Shown: piece by piece, positions 7,876-16,606 of the stretch
Numbering within the stretch: position 1 is the first letter of the stretch
How the letters are laid out: each line of letters begins with the position of its first letter
Assembly (NCBI GenBank): GCA_041658185.1
Contig: JBBAAR010000003.1
Coordinates: 62,001 to 126,000, forward strand
Direction: 5' to 3'
Length of the DNA: 64,000 bases
Source: UBA8919 sp041658185
GTDB taxonomy: Bacteria > Elusimicrobiota > UBA8919
The notes under the pieces: model-generated
Databases searched by the model: none
What the model was told of the DNA's origin: nothing
What the model saw: only the letters and a program-made list of their open reading frames with translations
Position numbers and translations under genes: made by a program

Positions 7876-9287
7876 TATAGTTTCCAAATTTTTATTGTTG
7901 GATTTTGAAATTCTCCCATTGATTCTTCGGATATTTCATATATTTTATTGCCATATTTATTTAAATTTTTTGAGAATATTTCCGGATCCGAATGCAGAGA
8001 ACTTGTGATTACAAAATCAAATTTTTTTTGTATTTCAGAAAAGCCTCCGGTTTTTATTTTATCATGCCAATCAATCGTTGTAATATAATTGTCGTTTGGA
8101 AATTCCGGACAAAACGGTCCCCGTAGTATTTTTGATTTTTCCGGTATATTTCTAACAATCCATTCTCTTGAAATGACCCTTGTATCTTTTTTAGACAGTA
8201 AAATGTCCGTTTTTATAATTTTCGGAAGAGTTGTAATTAAAAATAACGCTATTGCAAATGCGAGTAAATACTTATTTTTAATTTTACTGATTACTGTTGC
8301 GGATATTATAGCAAAAAACGGATAAAGTGCAAGTATGTAGCGGCCCGGTAATGATTGCCATGTTCCAAAAAATAGCAAAAGAATTAAAGTAATTATAAGT
8401 AAAAACATATGTTGTTTCATACGTTTTAATATCAAATAAATAAATCCGGCAAGGGATGATAAGGAAAAAAAGTAACCGAAGTTGTTGATAAAAATATCAA
8501 AATTGTTTGAAATTGAAGCAAATGGAACTGTTTTCCCCAATCCGATAATCACATCCAACCTGTCAAAAAATCTGCTCAAAAATCCGGTGTAATCTATGAA
8601 GGCAAAAGGACACCCGACGAAAAAAGCCGTTATTACCGCAAGGAAAGAGAAGCCGATATATTTTTTATTTTTCCATCCGAATAAAATTATTGCCAAAAAG
8701 ACGATTCCGCCGTAATATTTTGTAGCGATAGAAAGCCCGCAGAAAAATCCAGCCATAAGATATGATTTTAAGTCATTTTTTGTGTAAATGTCCCAGACAA
8801 AAAATGCGGAAAGTAGCGTAAAAAATACCGCTGCGATATCGGTCGTCGCATAGTGTGAACTTAAAATATGCTGCCAGCTCAAAGATAAAAATAATGCCGA
8901 TAACAGTCCTGTTTTTTTATCAAAAAGTTTCTTTGCAAATAGATAAGTAAGATAAATTGTACCGATAGAAAAAACAACCGTAAGAAACCGTCCTATCAAA
9001 ATAAAAGGTACGGCGTTTGTATTGTAAAATGCGATGAAACTGCCTGTTGAATCAAATGATCCTGCTATAAAACCGACGCTAAAAAACAGAAGATAACAAA
9101 AAAAAAGCAGATATAAATAAAGAGTCGGATAATCAAAAAACGGGTTCGGATTGAAATCACCGGAGAAAAATCTCATCGTATAAAAAATAACAACTGATTC
9201 ATCAATATGTCCGTATCTTAAAGGAAAAGCAAAGTTAATACCCCAAACTCTTATTATTGTTGAAATTAAAAGGATAAACCAGATCAT
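7875..9287 (-). CDS. GT-C (PMT/ArnT-like) membrane glycosyltransferase
   Basis: A 470-residue polytopic protein beginning with a membrane helix and then the loop LRYGHIDESVVIFYTMRF, whose D-E pair is the catalytic-loop signature of PMT-type GT-C enzymes. Later features include the KKLFDKKTGLLSALFL and SSHYATTDIAAVFF loops typical of the glycosyltransferase 39 family, and a short soluble tail. The predicted role is transfer of a sugar from a lipid-phosphate carrier on the outer membrane face. It overlaps the GT4 gene upstream by 4 bp and the GT2 gene downstream by one or more bases. Confidence 0.78.
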   Translation of the reverse strand: MIWFILLISTIIRVWGINFAFPLRYGHIDESVVIFYTMRFFSGDFNPNPFFDYPTLYLYLLFFCYLLFFSVGFIAGSFDSTGSFIAFYNTNAVPFILIGRFLTVVFSIGTIYLTYLFAKKLFDKKTGLLSALFLSLSWQHILSSHYATTDIAAVFFTLLSAFFVWDIYTKNDLKSYLMAGFFCGLSIATKYYGGIVFLAIILFGWKNKKYIGFSFLAVITAFFVGCPFAFIDYTGFLSRFFDRLDVIIGLGKTVPFASISNNFDIFINNFGYFFSLSSLAGFIYLILKRMKQHMFLLIITLILLLFFGTWQSLPGRYILALYPFFAIISATVISKIKNKYLLAFAIALFLITTLPKIIKTDILLSKKDTRVISREWIVRNIPEKSKILRGPFCPEFPNDNYITTIDWHDKIKTGGFSEIQKKFDFVITSSLHSDPEIFSKNLNKYGNKIYEISEESMGEFQNPTIKIWKL

Positions 9288-10333
9288 TTTTTTAGAAAAC
9301 TTTCGTAAATTTTATCTATTGAATCTATCATTTTATCAATTTTGAAATCAGAAGATTTTGTTTTTGAATTTTCGGAAAAATGGTGATAACAATAATGGTC
9401 TTGGGAAATTGATAAAATTGCATCCGCAAAACTTTCAGGAGATTTTGATTTTATTAAAAGCCCGGTTTTTTGATGCTCTACAACTTCCGAAACCCCGCCG
9501 ACATCAGAGGCGATGACGGGTACACCATATGACATAGATTCAAGTGCCGCCTGCGGGAATGATTCTTCTTCAGACGGAAGAAGCAAAACATCAATTGAAC
9601 TACAAACATCTTTTAAATTTGTCTGCCAGCCAAGAAATTCAACCGAATTTTCTAATTCTAAATTCCTAATTCTTAATTCCAAGTTCTGTTTTTCCGGCCC
9701 ATCGCCATAGATTAAAAACTTTATATTTTTATTTTTCTCCATTACCATTTTCACTATTTCAGGAATTAAATAAGTGCCTTTTTCTTTGTGAAGTCGACCG
9801 ATATAACCGACGGTAAAAATGCGTTCTGATGTTCTGATGTTCTGATGTTCAAGTAATTCAACGCCGTTATAGGCGACGATAATTTTTTCGGGTATTATTT
9901 TTTCACGTTTGATTAAAATATTTTTTGCGGCATTAGAATTTGCAATTATTAAATTGCAATAGTTTGAAGTAATTTTATCAAGCCAGATATGGTAAAATTT
10001 TTTCCAGCCGTCTATACTTCGCTGGCTTGAAATTATTACCGGCGTCCCGGCGATTCGTCCAGCTACCCGACCGAGAATATTTGCACGGTAAAGATGCGTA
10101 TGAATGATTTGAATTTTTTTTTCTTTTAGATATTTTATGAGCGAAAAAAAATTAAATTTTATTACAGGAATCCCAAATTTTTCGATTTCGTAGGATATCT
10201 GTCCTCGTTCTTTCAAATAACCGATAGAAAAATCATATTTATCCTTAAGATTTCTTAAAACTGTAAGTAAAAACTTTTCGGTTCCGCCGATATTTAAACT
10301 CGTGATGAGATGAAAGATTTTAATTTTATCCAT
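9284..10333 (-). CDS. Glycosyltransferase family 4 carrying internal simple repeats
   Basis: A 349-residue GT-B enzyme. The N-terminal KIFHLITSLNIGGTEK and HTHLYRANILGR are acceptor-domain motifs. VGYIGRLHKEKGTYL opens the donor domain and EESFPQAALE holds the E-x7-E site. Two low-complexity insertions are visible: residues about 161-170 (HQNIRTSERI), from an 8-bp tandem repeat, and about 216-228 (LELRIRNLELEN), from a degenerate 7-bp array. Both lie in surface loops of the fold. Its start lies 40 bp inside the upstream GT-C gene, an unusually long overlap for this locus, but the conserved N-terminus requires this start. Confidence 0.87.
   Translation of the reverse strand: MDKIKIFHLITSLNIGGTEKFLLTVLRNLKDKYDFSIGYLKERGQISYEIEKFGIPVIKFNFFSLIKYLKEKKIQIIHTHLYRANILGRVAGRIAGTPVIISSQRSIDGWKKFYHIWLDKITSNYCNLIIANSNAAKNILIKREKIIPEKIIVAYNGVELLEHQNIRTSERIFTVGYIGRLHKEKGTYLIPEIVKMVMEKNKNIKFLIYGDGPEKQNLELRIRNLELENSVEFLGWQTNLKDVCSSIDVLLLPSEEESFPQAALESMSYGVPVIASDVGGVSEVVEHQKTGLLIKSKSPESFADAILSISQDHYCYHHFSENSKTKSSDFKIDKMIDSIDKIYESFLKK
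9651..9685. repeat. Degenerate heptanucleotide array (consensus CNNAATT)
   Basis: Five consecutive 7-bp units (TCTAATT, CTAAATT, CCTAATT, CTTAATT, CCAAGTT) lie inside the GT4 gene. They share the AATT core and the period of the CGGAATT repeat at 2832-2855, suggesting a common repeat family at different stages of decay. Confidence 0.6.
9823..9850. repeat. Octanucleotide tandem repeat GTTCTGAT x3.5 inside a glycosyltransferase gene
   Basis: Three identical copies of GTTCTGAT and half of a fourth lie within the coding region. Because 8 is not a multiple of 3, slipped-strand mispairing by one unit would put the downstream donor domain out of frame. Confidence 0.88.
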
Positions 10334-11502
10334 ATAAAATGAATTGTATAAGATGCAAAAATTATTATATAAGCATCAATTGGAATTCTATATCGTAAAG
10401 TTACTCCAAAAGGTAGATGAATTAAAGTATAGATTATAAATAAAAAAATAAGTAAGGATGTTTTCTTGAAATTTTGTATTGATAATATAATTCCTACAAA
10501 ACACAGCGGAATATAAATTCCTGAAGTGAATATTGCGATAATTTTCTGCCACTTGTACGCCATCATCGGATACAATCGCCAAAAATGAATTAAGCGTCTT
10601 TTTACAAGCCACTTGAATTTTTCAGGATTATTTTTTATCCAATTTATTGATTCATCTTTAAATATTTTTTCTGATTGCATTTTAGGTAATTTTAATATCT
10701 CTTGATGTGTTGAAGGAATATAATCCCAATCCAAACCCATAGGACTATCTTGTTCGCCGCTTGTTTCTATAACCATTGCTTTATCATTGTTAGCTATCCA
10801 CAAAGTTTGATAACCGGGAGAAACCAAGATAAACTGTTTATAATAAATATAGTTTCTTAATATCCAAGGTAAAATCGTTAATAATGTGAAAATACCTACT
10901 AAAAAACCAATTTTTATATTTTTCGTTCTCCACCATAACCAACCGCACGCAAAGAAAAAAAACGGTAGAATAGTTGACTTGGTTAATGCCGTAACTCCTA
11001 AAATAAAACCAGTTAATATTACTTTTTTTAAATTTGGATTTTCACCGCAAGACAATATGAAAAAAACTGATAACGCAATTAAAAATGTATAAAATGTTTC
11101 TGAAATCAAATCACCCGTATAAGCAATTAGATATGGGTAAGTGCATAAAAGAATTGCTGAGATTTTTCCAATTAAAGGGGAAAAAATCTTTTTTCCGATA
11201 AGATAAATTAATATACAAGTTAAACTACCAAGCAAAGAATTAATAATTCTTACTGCAAAAATGGATTTTCCAAAGAAAAAAAAGATAATTCCCAAGAAAG
11301 TGGCATAACCCGGGGGTCTCCATGTTTCCCCATAACCTTTTCCAGATATTATACCTGATGCTATACTCATCCAATCGTAAGAATCAGGTGAAAGTTTTTG
11401 GATGCTTAAATTGTTGACATAGATGAACCTTATTAACAGAGCTAACAAAAATATAAATGTGACAAATGAGATTTTTCTAATGGAAATATTTTTGTATAAC
11501 AT
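10294..11502 (-). CDS. GT-C-like membrane glycosyltransferase (glycosyltransferase 39 family type)
   Basis: A 402-residue polytopic protein. After the first helix (about 12-28) comes an outer loop with LSPDSYDWMSIASGIISGKGYGETWRPPGYA. This D-S-x-D-W and R-P-P-G-Y-A form is common in short bacterial GT39/PMT_2 proteins. Around nine helices follow, with a periplasmic segment before the last ones. It closely parallels the gene at 35671-36933 (same length and same PP-Y/G loop), so the two are probably paralogues. It overlaps its neighbours by 26 and 40 bp, unlike the 4-bp junctions elsewhere. Confidence 0.72.
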   Translation of the reverse strand: MLYKNISIRKISFVTFIFLLALLIRFIYVNNLSIQKLSPDSYDWMSIASGIISGKGYGETWRPPGYATFLGIIFFFFGKSIFAVRIINSLLGSLTCILIYLIGKKIFSPLIGKISAILLCTYPYLIAYTGDLISETFYTFLIALSVFFILSCGENPNLKKVILTGFILGVTALTKSTILPFFFFACGWLWWRTKNIKIGFLVGIFTLLTILPWILRNYIYYKQFILVSPGYQTLWIANNDKAMVIETSGEQDSPMGLDWDYIPSTHQEILKLPKMQSEKIFKDESINWIKNNPEKFKWLVKRRLIHFWRLYPMMAYKWQKIIAIFTSGIYIPLCFVGIILSIQNFKKTSLLIFLFIIYTLIHLPFGVTLRYRIPIDAYIIIFASYTIHFIWIKLKSFISSRV

Positions 11503-12454
11503 TTTTAATACTCAGGAAATCAAAAGAAAAAATAGAAGAATACTCACCATGACATTGTGGCCAACAATAGCACTCTACGGATGGTTTATCCAAACTATCA
11601 ATATCCTTTATATTATCTTTTCCTTGCCATAAACAATTCTTAATATTGCCGTCTGGTGACATATGACAATAAAGTAACCCGGCAAAACATCTATTTTTTA
11701 TAAAATTTGATGTTCCGTAACTTAGGCAATATTTTAAAAATCTTGATGAAGTTAATATATGTTTATTTTTATTCTTCTCTATTTCTAAAATGATATATTT
11801 AATATTATCCTTCAATAAATTTAATTTTTCATTAGAAGTTGCAATGTTTTTATCTTCTTTTCCGGTACATGGATTAAATATCGGTTGAAATCCACAATAA
11901 ACATTATATTCTTTTGATAGATCAAGAATAAATTTAATCTCATCTAAATTATCATCCTGAATAACGCAATCTAATGAAATAACTTTTATACCTTTGGTTT
12001 TGACTTTTTGCAGTGTATTAATTACTTTGTCAAAATTACCCTTACCCCGTATTTTATCATTTTTTTCTTTTTTACCTTCAAGACTTATCATTAAGAAATC
12101 CAGATCTTTACTGTCTGTTTCAGTAATTTTATCAGTAAGGGAAGCGTTGGTTACAACAGAAGTAAAAAAATTACCTTTTTTTTTTGCAAAGTTGATTAGA
12201 TGATTAATATCATTTCTTAAGTATGGTTCTCCACCAGTAAAACCCCATGCAATTGTTCCCATTTTCTTGAATGTCAACATAGTATTTTCAATTTCAGATG
12301 TTGTCATCTCAGTTGTATTTTGAGGTAATTTACAAAATTCACATTTGAGGTTACATCTATAAGTTAGGAAATGAGTAACTCTTAATGGAGTTCTCTTACC
12401 AAATGTTAATAAAATTCTTGCAATTGCACTCTTAATAATATACTTAAAATTCAC
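11477..12454 (-). CDS. Radical SAM protein with SPASM-like C-terminal cysteines
   Basis: A 325-residue protein with the radical SAM cluster motif CNLKCEFC (C34, C38, C41) in THFLTYRCN, followed by WGFTGGEPYLRND, the SAM-binding GGEP. The C-terminal third has many cysteines (C-F-A-G-L-L-Y-C-H-M-S-P-D-G-x-x-x-x-C, then CYCWPQC), as in SPASM/twitch domains that hold extra Fe-S clusters. It has no B12-binding domain, unlike the other radical SAM proteins in this window. The substrate is unknown; context suggests modification of a glycan, sugar or lipid carrier. It overlaps the GT2 gene upstream by 4 bp. Confidence 0.8.
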   Translation of the reverse strand: MNFKYIIKSAIARILLTFGKRTPLRVTHFLTYRCNLKCEFCKLPQNTTEMTTSEIENTMLTFKKMGTIAWGFTGGEPYLRNDINHLINFAKKKGNFFTSVVTNASLTDKITETDSKDLDFLMISLEGKKEKNDKIRGKGNFDKVINTLQKVKTKGIKVISLDCVIQDDNLDEIKFILDLSKEYNVYCGFQPIFNPCTGKEDKNIATSNEKLNLLKDNIKYIILEIEKNKNKHILTSSRFLKYCLSYGTSNFIKNRCFAGLLYCHMSPDGNIKNCLWQGKDNIKDIDSLDKPSVECYCWPQCHGEYSSIFSFDFLSIKNVIQKYFH

Positions 12455-13392
12455 CTTTTACCTTCCATCATATCAAACAGCATTCCGAATAAAAACGATT
12501 GTCCGCCAAAAATCATAAGAAGCGCAGATAGAATCGCAGTTGCTCCTGTCGGCATTTGTCCGTTTACCTTTACTATTATAATATATAAACCTACACTAAA
12601 TCCAGAACACATTAGAATTAAGCCTGAAACATACATAAAAATCAATGGATGAAAATCTCCAATTAAATATCTTTTGTATAAACGATAAAAAAAGTTTTTT
12701 AGCAGCATCGGCGAAACCCTCAACGCATAAGAAAAACCTTTTATTTGAGATTGTCTAACTCCTGATAAATAGATTGCTCGTCGTGGAATATCTATAGCTA
12801 CACATCTATGTATATTTAAGCGTACAAGAAAATCCATTGGATATCCATACTTCTTCCATGCTTTATCCCAATTAATAGCAGTTAACGCTTTCTTGTTTAT
12901 TGCTGTAAAACCATCAACAACATCAAATATTTCATAATAACCCGAAGCAATTTTTGTAAGAAGTGATATTATTGTATTACCAAAAATACGAGTCAACGGC
13001 ATATCGGAAAGTCTCTCTCCGCCTTCCATAAATCTATTGCCTTTTGTATAATCTGCTTTTCCTTCTATTATAGGATTAATTAAGTCGGTCATTTGGTCAA
13101 GCGGCATTTGATTATCTCCACCACAAACAACAACGATATCAAAATTCTCTTCAATAGATTTTTTATAGCCGGTTATTATTGCCGCTCCGGGACCGAGACA
13201 TTTTTTATGAGTTAATAATTTAACCTTTTTGTTAGAATAATTTTCTACAAGTTTACCTGTACTATCCGTTGACCCATCATTTATTACAAATATACCATCA
13301 ACATATTCAGGAATGTTATTTAATGTTTGTAATATAAGTTTTTCCTCATTTCTTGCTGGAATTACAAGTGCTATTTTTTTATCACGATGCAT
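12451..13392 (-). CDS. Family 2 glycosyltransferase with C-terminal membrane helices (polyprenyl-phosphate type)
   Basis: 313 residues when started at the ATG at 13392, chosen because GAAAGGAGAT lies directly before it; an upstream in-frame ATG at 13407 would lie before this ribosome-binding site. GT-A motifs: IPARNEEKLI, VINDGSTDSTG and VVCGGDNQMPLDQM. The C-terminus (about 240-305) has two membrane helices, as in GtrB/DPM-like enzymes that transfer sugars to undecaprenyl phosphate. It overlaps the end of the radical SAM gene upstream and the start of the SPASM gene downstream. Confidence 0.85.
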   Translation of the reverse strand: MHRDKKIALVIPARNEEKLILQTLNNIPEYVDGIFVINDGSTDSTGKLVENYSNKKVKLLTHKKCLGPGAAIITGYKKSIEENFDIVVVCGGDNQMPLDQMTDLINPIIEGKADYTKGNRFMEGGERLSDMPLTRIFGNTIISLLTKIASGYYEIFDVVDGFTAINKKALTAINWDKAWKKYGYPMDFLVRLNIHRCVAIDIPRRAIYLSGVRQSQIKGFSYALRVSPMLLKNFFYRLYKRYLIGDFHPLIFMYVSGLILMCSGFSVGLYIIIVKVNGQMPTGATAILSALLMIFGGQSFLFGMLFDMMEGKR

Positions 13393-14926
13393 AATATCTC
13401 CTTTCAATATTTTTCTTTCCGCTGGAATTAAAATGTTTCGTTAAGTTAATTTTAATTATTTTTGAAAAGGCGTAATAAAACTTGTTAAAAACATACTTTT
13501 TATTATATTTTAAACCTGTAATTGCATAAATAAACATGCTGATTGTTTTTTTAAAAGGGATAAATGTAACTATTTTTAGTAACAACGAACAAAATTTATC
13601 GTTATGGAAAATAGCGACTAATTCAAACATAAGTTCATATCTTTGAAACAACGGTATCTTTTCTTTATTTATTGAACCAGCGCTGTGAGTATATCCGATA
13701 TAACCTTCTTCAATTTTATCTATGTCGTGCTCTGACAAATCTCCTGATTTTATTGCCGTTTTTACTATTTCCGTTTTCGGATAATAAGTTAACCAATTCA
13801 CTAAAAGAATCTCCGGTTTTATTATCCGATATAATTCTAAACCTTTTTTTAAATCATTTTCATCTTCGGAGGGTGCTCCTAATATATGGTCCGCCTGGAT
13901 ATTAATCTTATTCGCTTTTAAGTAAGATACTGCTTTAACAATCCTGTCATTAGTATCAAATCTGTGGAAGATTTCTCTTCTTATTCTTTCTGATCCGGAC
14001 TGTATTCCCATTCCTGTAAGATAACAACCCCCTTTTTTCAGAAACCCGGCAATCTCTTTAGTTAAAGATAAAGGATTGGTGTAACAAAAAAACGGTAAAT
14101 TAATTTTTGATTTATATTTTTCTATAAATTCCCCAAGCCAATGCTCTGAAAGAGTAAACACATCATCCATAAAATGTATATGTTTAATATCCCACTGCTT
14201 TTTGCTATCTGATAGTTCTTGAATAACATTGTCAACGGAACGACGACGAACATGCTGTTTATCGTCACAATACAATTTTCTATACATATTATTACTACAA
14301 TAGGTACAATTATAAGGACACCCTCGTGAGGTTATTACTAAATAAGGATTGTTCCTAAAGAATGGTTCCTGATTAAAAAAAAGGTTCTTGTCAGGGAATG
14401 GCAGCGAATCCAGATCCTGTATATACGGGCGCGGTTTATTTATATAAATGTGATTTTCATGTTTTAAGCAAATGTTCTGCTTATTAAGTAATTCTTTTTT
14501 CGGTTCAGACTGAGATAAATTCTCTACGAGGTCAAGCATAGCGAATTCACCCTCACCTACTATTACAAAATCAATAAAATCATTAGATAACACTTTTTCC
14601 GGAACGGCTGTCGGATGTACACCGCCAAAAACAATCGGTATTTTAGAAATTTGTTTAATAGCCTTAGCTATACCGAGACACCAACGATAATTTCCAGTGT
14701 AAGACGAAAAAGCAATAAGATCCGGTTTTAATTCAAGAGTTGTTTTAACAATTGTATTATCGACACTATATAAATTTGCTAATTTTTTAATATTAACAAA
14801 CACTTCTCCGCTAAAAATAGATGGATCAAATAAAAGAAATGTTTCATGACCTTTTGATTTAAGTAAACTTGAAATATACTCAATACCAAGACTTTCTGCG
14901 CCGTTATAAATAAATACTATTTTCAT
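13382..14926 (-). CDS. B12-binding-domain radical SAM protein
   Basis: A 514-residue two-domain enzyme. Residues 1-140 form a cobalamin-binding Rossmann domain (KIVFIYNGAESLG at the start, VFGGVHPTAVPE at about 99-109, DFVIVGEGE). The radical SAM core has RGCPYNCTYC (C203, C207, C210). The family does methyl transfers or ring/carbon rearrangements using adenosyl radicals and cobalamin. Its role here is unknown; a C-methylation or other change of a sugar or lipid is plausible. It is preceded by a ~100-bp spacer with a hairpin just before the ATG. Confidence 0.85.
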   Translation of the reverse strand: MKIVFIYNGAESLGIEYISSLLKSKGHETFLLFDPSIFSGEVFVNIKKLANLYSVDNTIVKTTLELKPDLIAFSSYTGNYRWCLGIAKAIKQISKIPIVFGGVHPTAVPEKVLSNDFIDFVIVGEGEFAMLDLVENLSQSEPKKELLNKQNICLKHENHIYINKPRPYIQDLDSLPFPDKNLFFNQEPFFRNNPYLVITSRGCPYNCTYCSNNMYRKLYCDDKQHVRRRSVDNVIQELSDSKKQWDIKHIHFMDDVFTLSEHWLGEFIEKYKSKINLPFFCYTNPLSLTKEIAGFLKKGGCYLTGMGIQSGSERIRREIFHRFDTNDRIVKAVSYLKANKINIQADHILGAPSEDENDLKKGLELYRIIKPEILLVNWLTYYPKTEIVKTAIKSGDLSEHDIDKIEEGYIGYTHSAGSINKEKIPLFQRYELMFELVAIFHNDKFCSLLLKIVTFIPFKKTISMFIYAITGLKYNKKYVFNKFYYAFSKIIKINLTKHFNSSGKKNIERRYYAS

Positions 14927-14932
14927 ATATAG

Positions 14933-14949
14933 AAACCTAACACAGGTTT
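14933..14949 (-). promoter_or_regulatory. Hairpin immediately upstream of radical SAM start codon
   Basis: A perfect 6-bp inverted repeat AAACCT/AGGTTT with a 5-nt loop ends seven bases before the ATG at 14926. The AGG, the only candidate for a ribosome-binding site, lies inside the 3' arm, so the hairpin could mask it. The T-run lies on the wrong side for a terminator. No clear promoter was found in the ~100-bp AT-rich spacer (14927-15027). Confidence 0.35.
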
Positions 14950-15027
14950 AAAAAAAGTTAAGATTTAGACTGTTTCGACTTATTTTCACAACAACACTTT
15001 ATAAAATTAAATTGCTAATTTTAGTAT

Positions 15028-16095
15028 TTATTTGACTCCGTAACAACTCCAGCTGTTGCCGTCCCTGCTGGTGATTGAGATATTTTTTAAGTTCGCCGAT
15101 TTAAACCATAATTCTAGTTCGGGTTTGTCGTAATAATTTACTACCGGCACGAAAAGTTTATCCATAACTGTGCAGTGCATCTCGTAGAAGCTTCTTACGG
15201 CGTATTGTTTGTAAGGCACGCGATCTGCCAGCTTTTTACAGCCGGGAATTTTATTCAGCGCAAGATAAACTATTTTAAAAAACAACAGCGGAATGGCAAA
15301 AAACCAGCTAATCGCTTTCGTGATAAATTTCGGTATTTTGTGAAGGATTTTTCGGAGAAGTTCAATTACCGGCACTATTGGGTCTTTACCGTATACCCAT
15401 ATAAATATTTCCCCCCCCTCTTTTACAGCGGGAATAAGTTTTTGGAATCCTTTTTGGGGGTCAGGCAGATGATGAATTACGCCGTGAGAAATTACAAAAT
15501 CTATTTTTTTATCTGCAAAAGGAAGATGAAAAATATCTCCTTGAACGATTGTTACGGCATTTAAATGCGATGTTTTTTTATTAACAGATTCCACATCAAG
15601 CCCGAGATTCATTCCGAAGATATGGGATGCTCCGTAATGATTAAACCAATCAATAAAAATTCCTGCGCCTGTTCCCGCTTCCAGAACAATTTTATTTTTT
15701 ACAATGCCGGGCGGGTAAGGCAAAAGAGTTCTGATATATTCATTGTGTGTAAATTCTTTTGTAAATTCTGTAAATTGGTTCCATTCATAACTGAATGCTG
15801 TCATCGTAGAAATCTGGTTTTTAATAAAATTGTCCGTTTCAAAATCACTCCGGTAATTACGTCTTTTGATAGGATATGAAAACGAAAAAGAATAAAAATC
15901 CTCCGATAGTTGTTCAGCGAGAATATGCATAAGTGAATCCGGCAAAAGCCGCGGAATACCGCGAATAACAGGATAATCTCTGCCGCATTCCGAACAAAGA
16001 AGCATTCCCGTTTCAATAATATCGCAATTCTGCAGACACCGAAGCGAATTTTTACAAACAGGACAAGCAAGATATTCAAGGATTGAATTATTCAT
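15028..16095 (-). CDS. SAM-dependent methyltransferase with N-terminal zinc-ribbon (Trm112-like) domain
   Basis: A 355-residue protein. Residues 9-45 form a Trm112-like zinc ribbon (LACPVCKNSL then LLCSECGRDYPV, ending RGIPRLLP), often found at the N-terminus of glycan-locus methyltransferases. The class I fold is shown by VLEAGTGAGIFIDWF (motif I) and VISHGVIHHLPDP. The C-terminal third has a hydrophobic, membrane-proximal stretch. It probably methylates a sugar or lipid-linked glycan. Residues about 226-229 (EGG) are encoded by a run of eight G bases, a possible slippage site. The start overlaps the acetyltransferase gene by 8 bp. Confidence 0.85.
   Translation of the reverse strand: MNNSILEYLACPVCKNSLRCLQNCDIIETGMLLCSECGRDYPVIRGIPRLLPDSLMHILAEQLSEDFYSFSFSYPIKRRNYRSDFETDNFIKNQISTMTAFSYEWNQFTEFTKEFTHNEYIRTLLPYPPGIVKNKIVLEAGTGAGIFIDWFNHYGASHIFGMNLGLDVESVNKKTSHLNAVTIVQGDIFHLPFADKKIDFVISHGVIHHLPDPQKGFQKLIPAVKEGGEIFIWVYGKDPIVPVIELLRKILHKIPKFITKAISWFFAIPLLFFKIVYLALNKIPGCKKLADRVPYKQYAVRSFYEMHCTVMDKLFVPVVNYYDKPELELWFKSANLKNISITSRDGNSWSCYGVK
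15411..15418. repeat. Homopolymer tract C8 (G8 on the coding strand)
   Basis: Eight consecutive C bases on the plus strand lie inside the methyltransferase gene and encode Glu-Gly-Gly as GAG GGG GGG. Such a run is striking in AT-rich DNA and has the length at which replication slippage begins to matter. Confidence 0.85.
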
Positions 16096-16606
16096 CTATT
16101 TTAGCAGGGTTTATTTTACTGCCATTTTCATTTACCCAGCCGATTTGTTTCGCGGGGTTACCGACGATAACCGCATAGTCGGGCACATTTTTTGTGACAA
16201 CCGCTCCTGCTCCTATAAAAGCATATTTTCCGATACTGTTTCCGCAGACAATTGTTGCATTGGCGCCGATTGTAGCACCCCGTTTAACTTTTGTTTTAAG
16301 ATATTCGCTTTTTTTCTTAGGATATAAAGCCCGCGGATTTTTCACATTCGTAAAAACACAAGATGGCCCCAGAAAAACCCCGTCTCCAATTTCAACTCCG
16401 AAATATACAGAAACATTATTCTGGATTTTCACATTGTTGCCGATTTTTACATTTTTGTCAATAAAAACATTTTGTCCGATGTTGCAGTTTTTTCCGATTT
16501 TTGCTCCTTCGCAGATGTGACAAAAATACCACACCGATGTATCTTTACCTATCTCCACATTTTTGTCAATATAACTTGATTTATGGACGGAATAATTTTT
16601 TTTCAT
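16088..16606 (-). CDS. Left-handed beta-helix acyltransferase, WbpD/WlbB-like N-acetyltransferase
   Basis: A 172-residue hexapeptide-repeat protein: many I/V-G-x-N/x-x-x-I units through the first 130 residues, then GAGAVVTKNVPDYAVIVGNPAKQIGW at the C-terminus. The order VSVYFGVEIGDGVFLGPSCVFTNVKNPRA matches the UDP-2-acetamido-3-amino-2,3-dideoxy-glucuronate acetyltransferases (WbpD). It would acetylate an amino sugar using acetyl-CoA. It starts 4 bp inside the Gfo/Idh oxidoreductase gene, and the pair recalls WbpB-WbpD of the 2,3-diacetamido-uronic-acid pathway. The other enzymes of that route are not seen nearby. Confidence 0.88.
   Translation of the reverse strand: MKKNYSVHKSSYIDKNVEIGKDTSVWYFCHICEGAKIGKNCNIGQNVFIDKNVKIGNNVKIQNNVSVYFGVEIGDGVFLGPSCVFTNVKNPRALYPKKKSEYLKTKVKRGATIGANATIVCGNSIGKYAFIGAGAVVTKNVPDYAVIVGNPAKQIGWVNENGSKINPAKIDE

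Noticed and set aside
13393..13407. Upstream start of the GT2 gene at 13407
   Set aside because: The Shine-Dalgarno GAAAGGAGAT lies after this ATG and directly before the ATG at 13392, which is therefore the likelier start.
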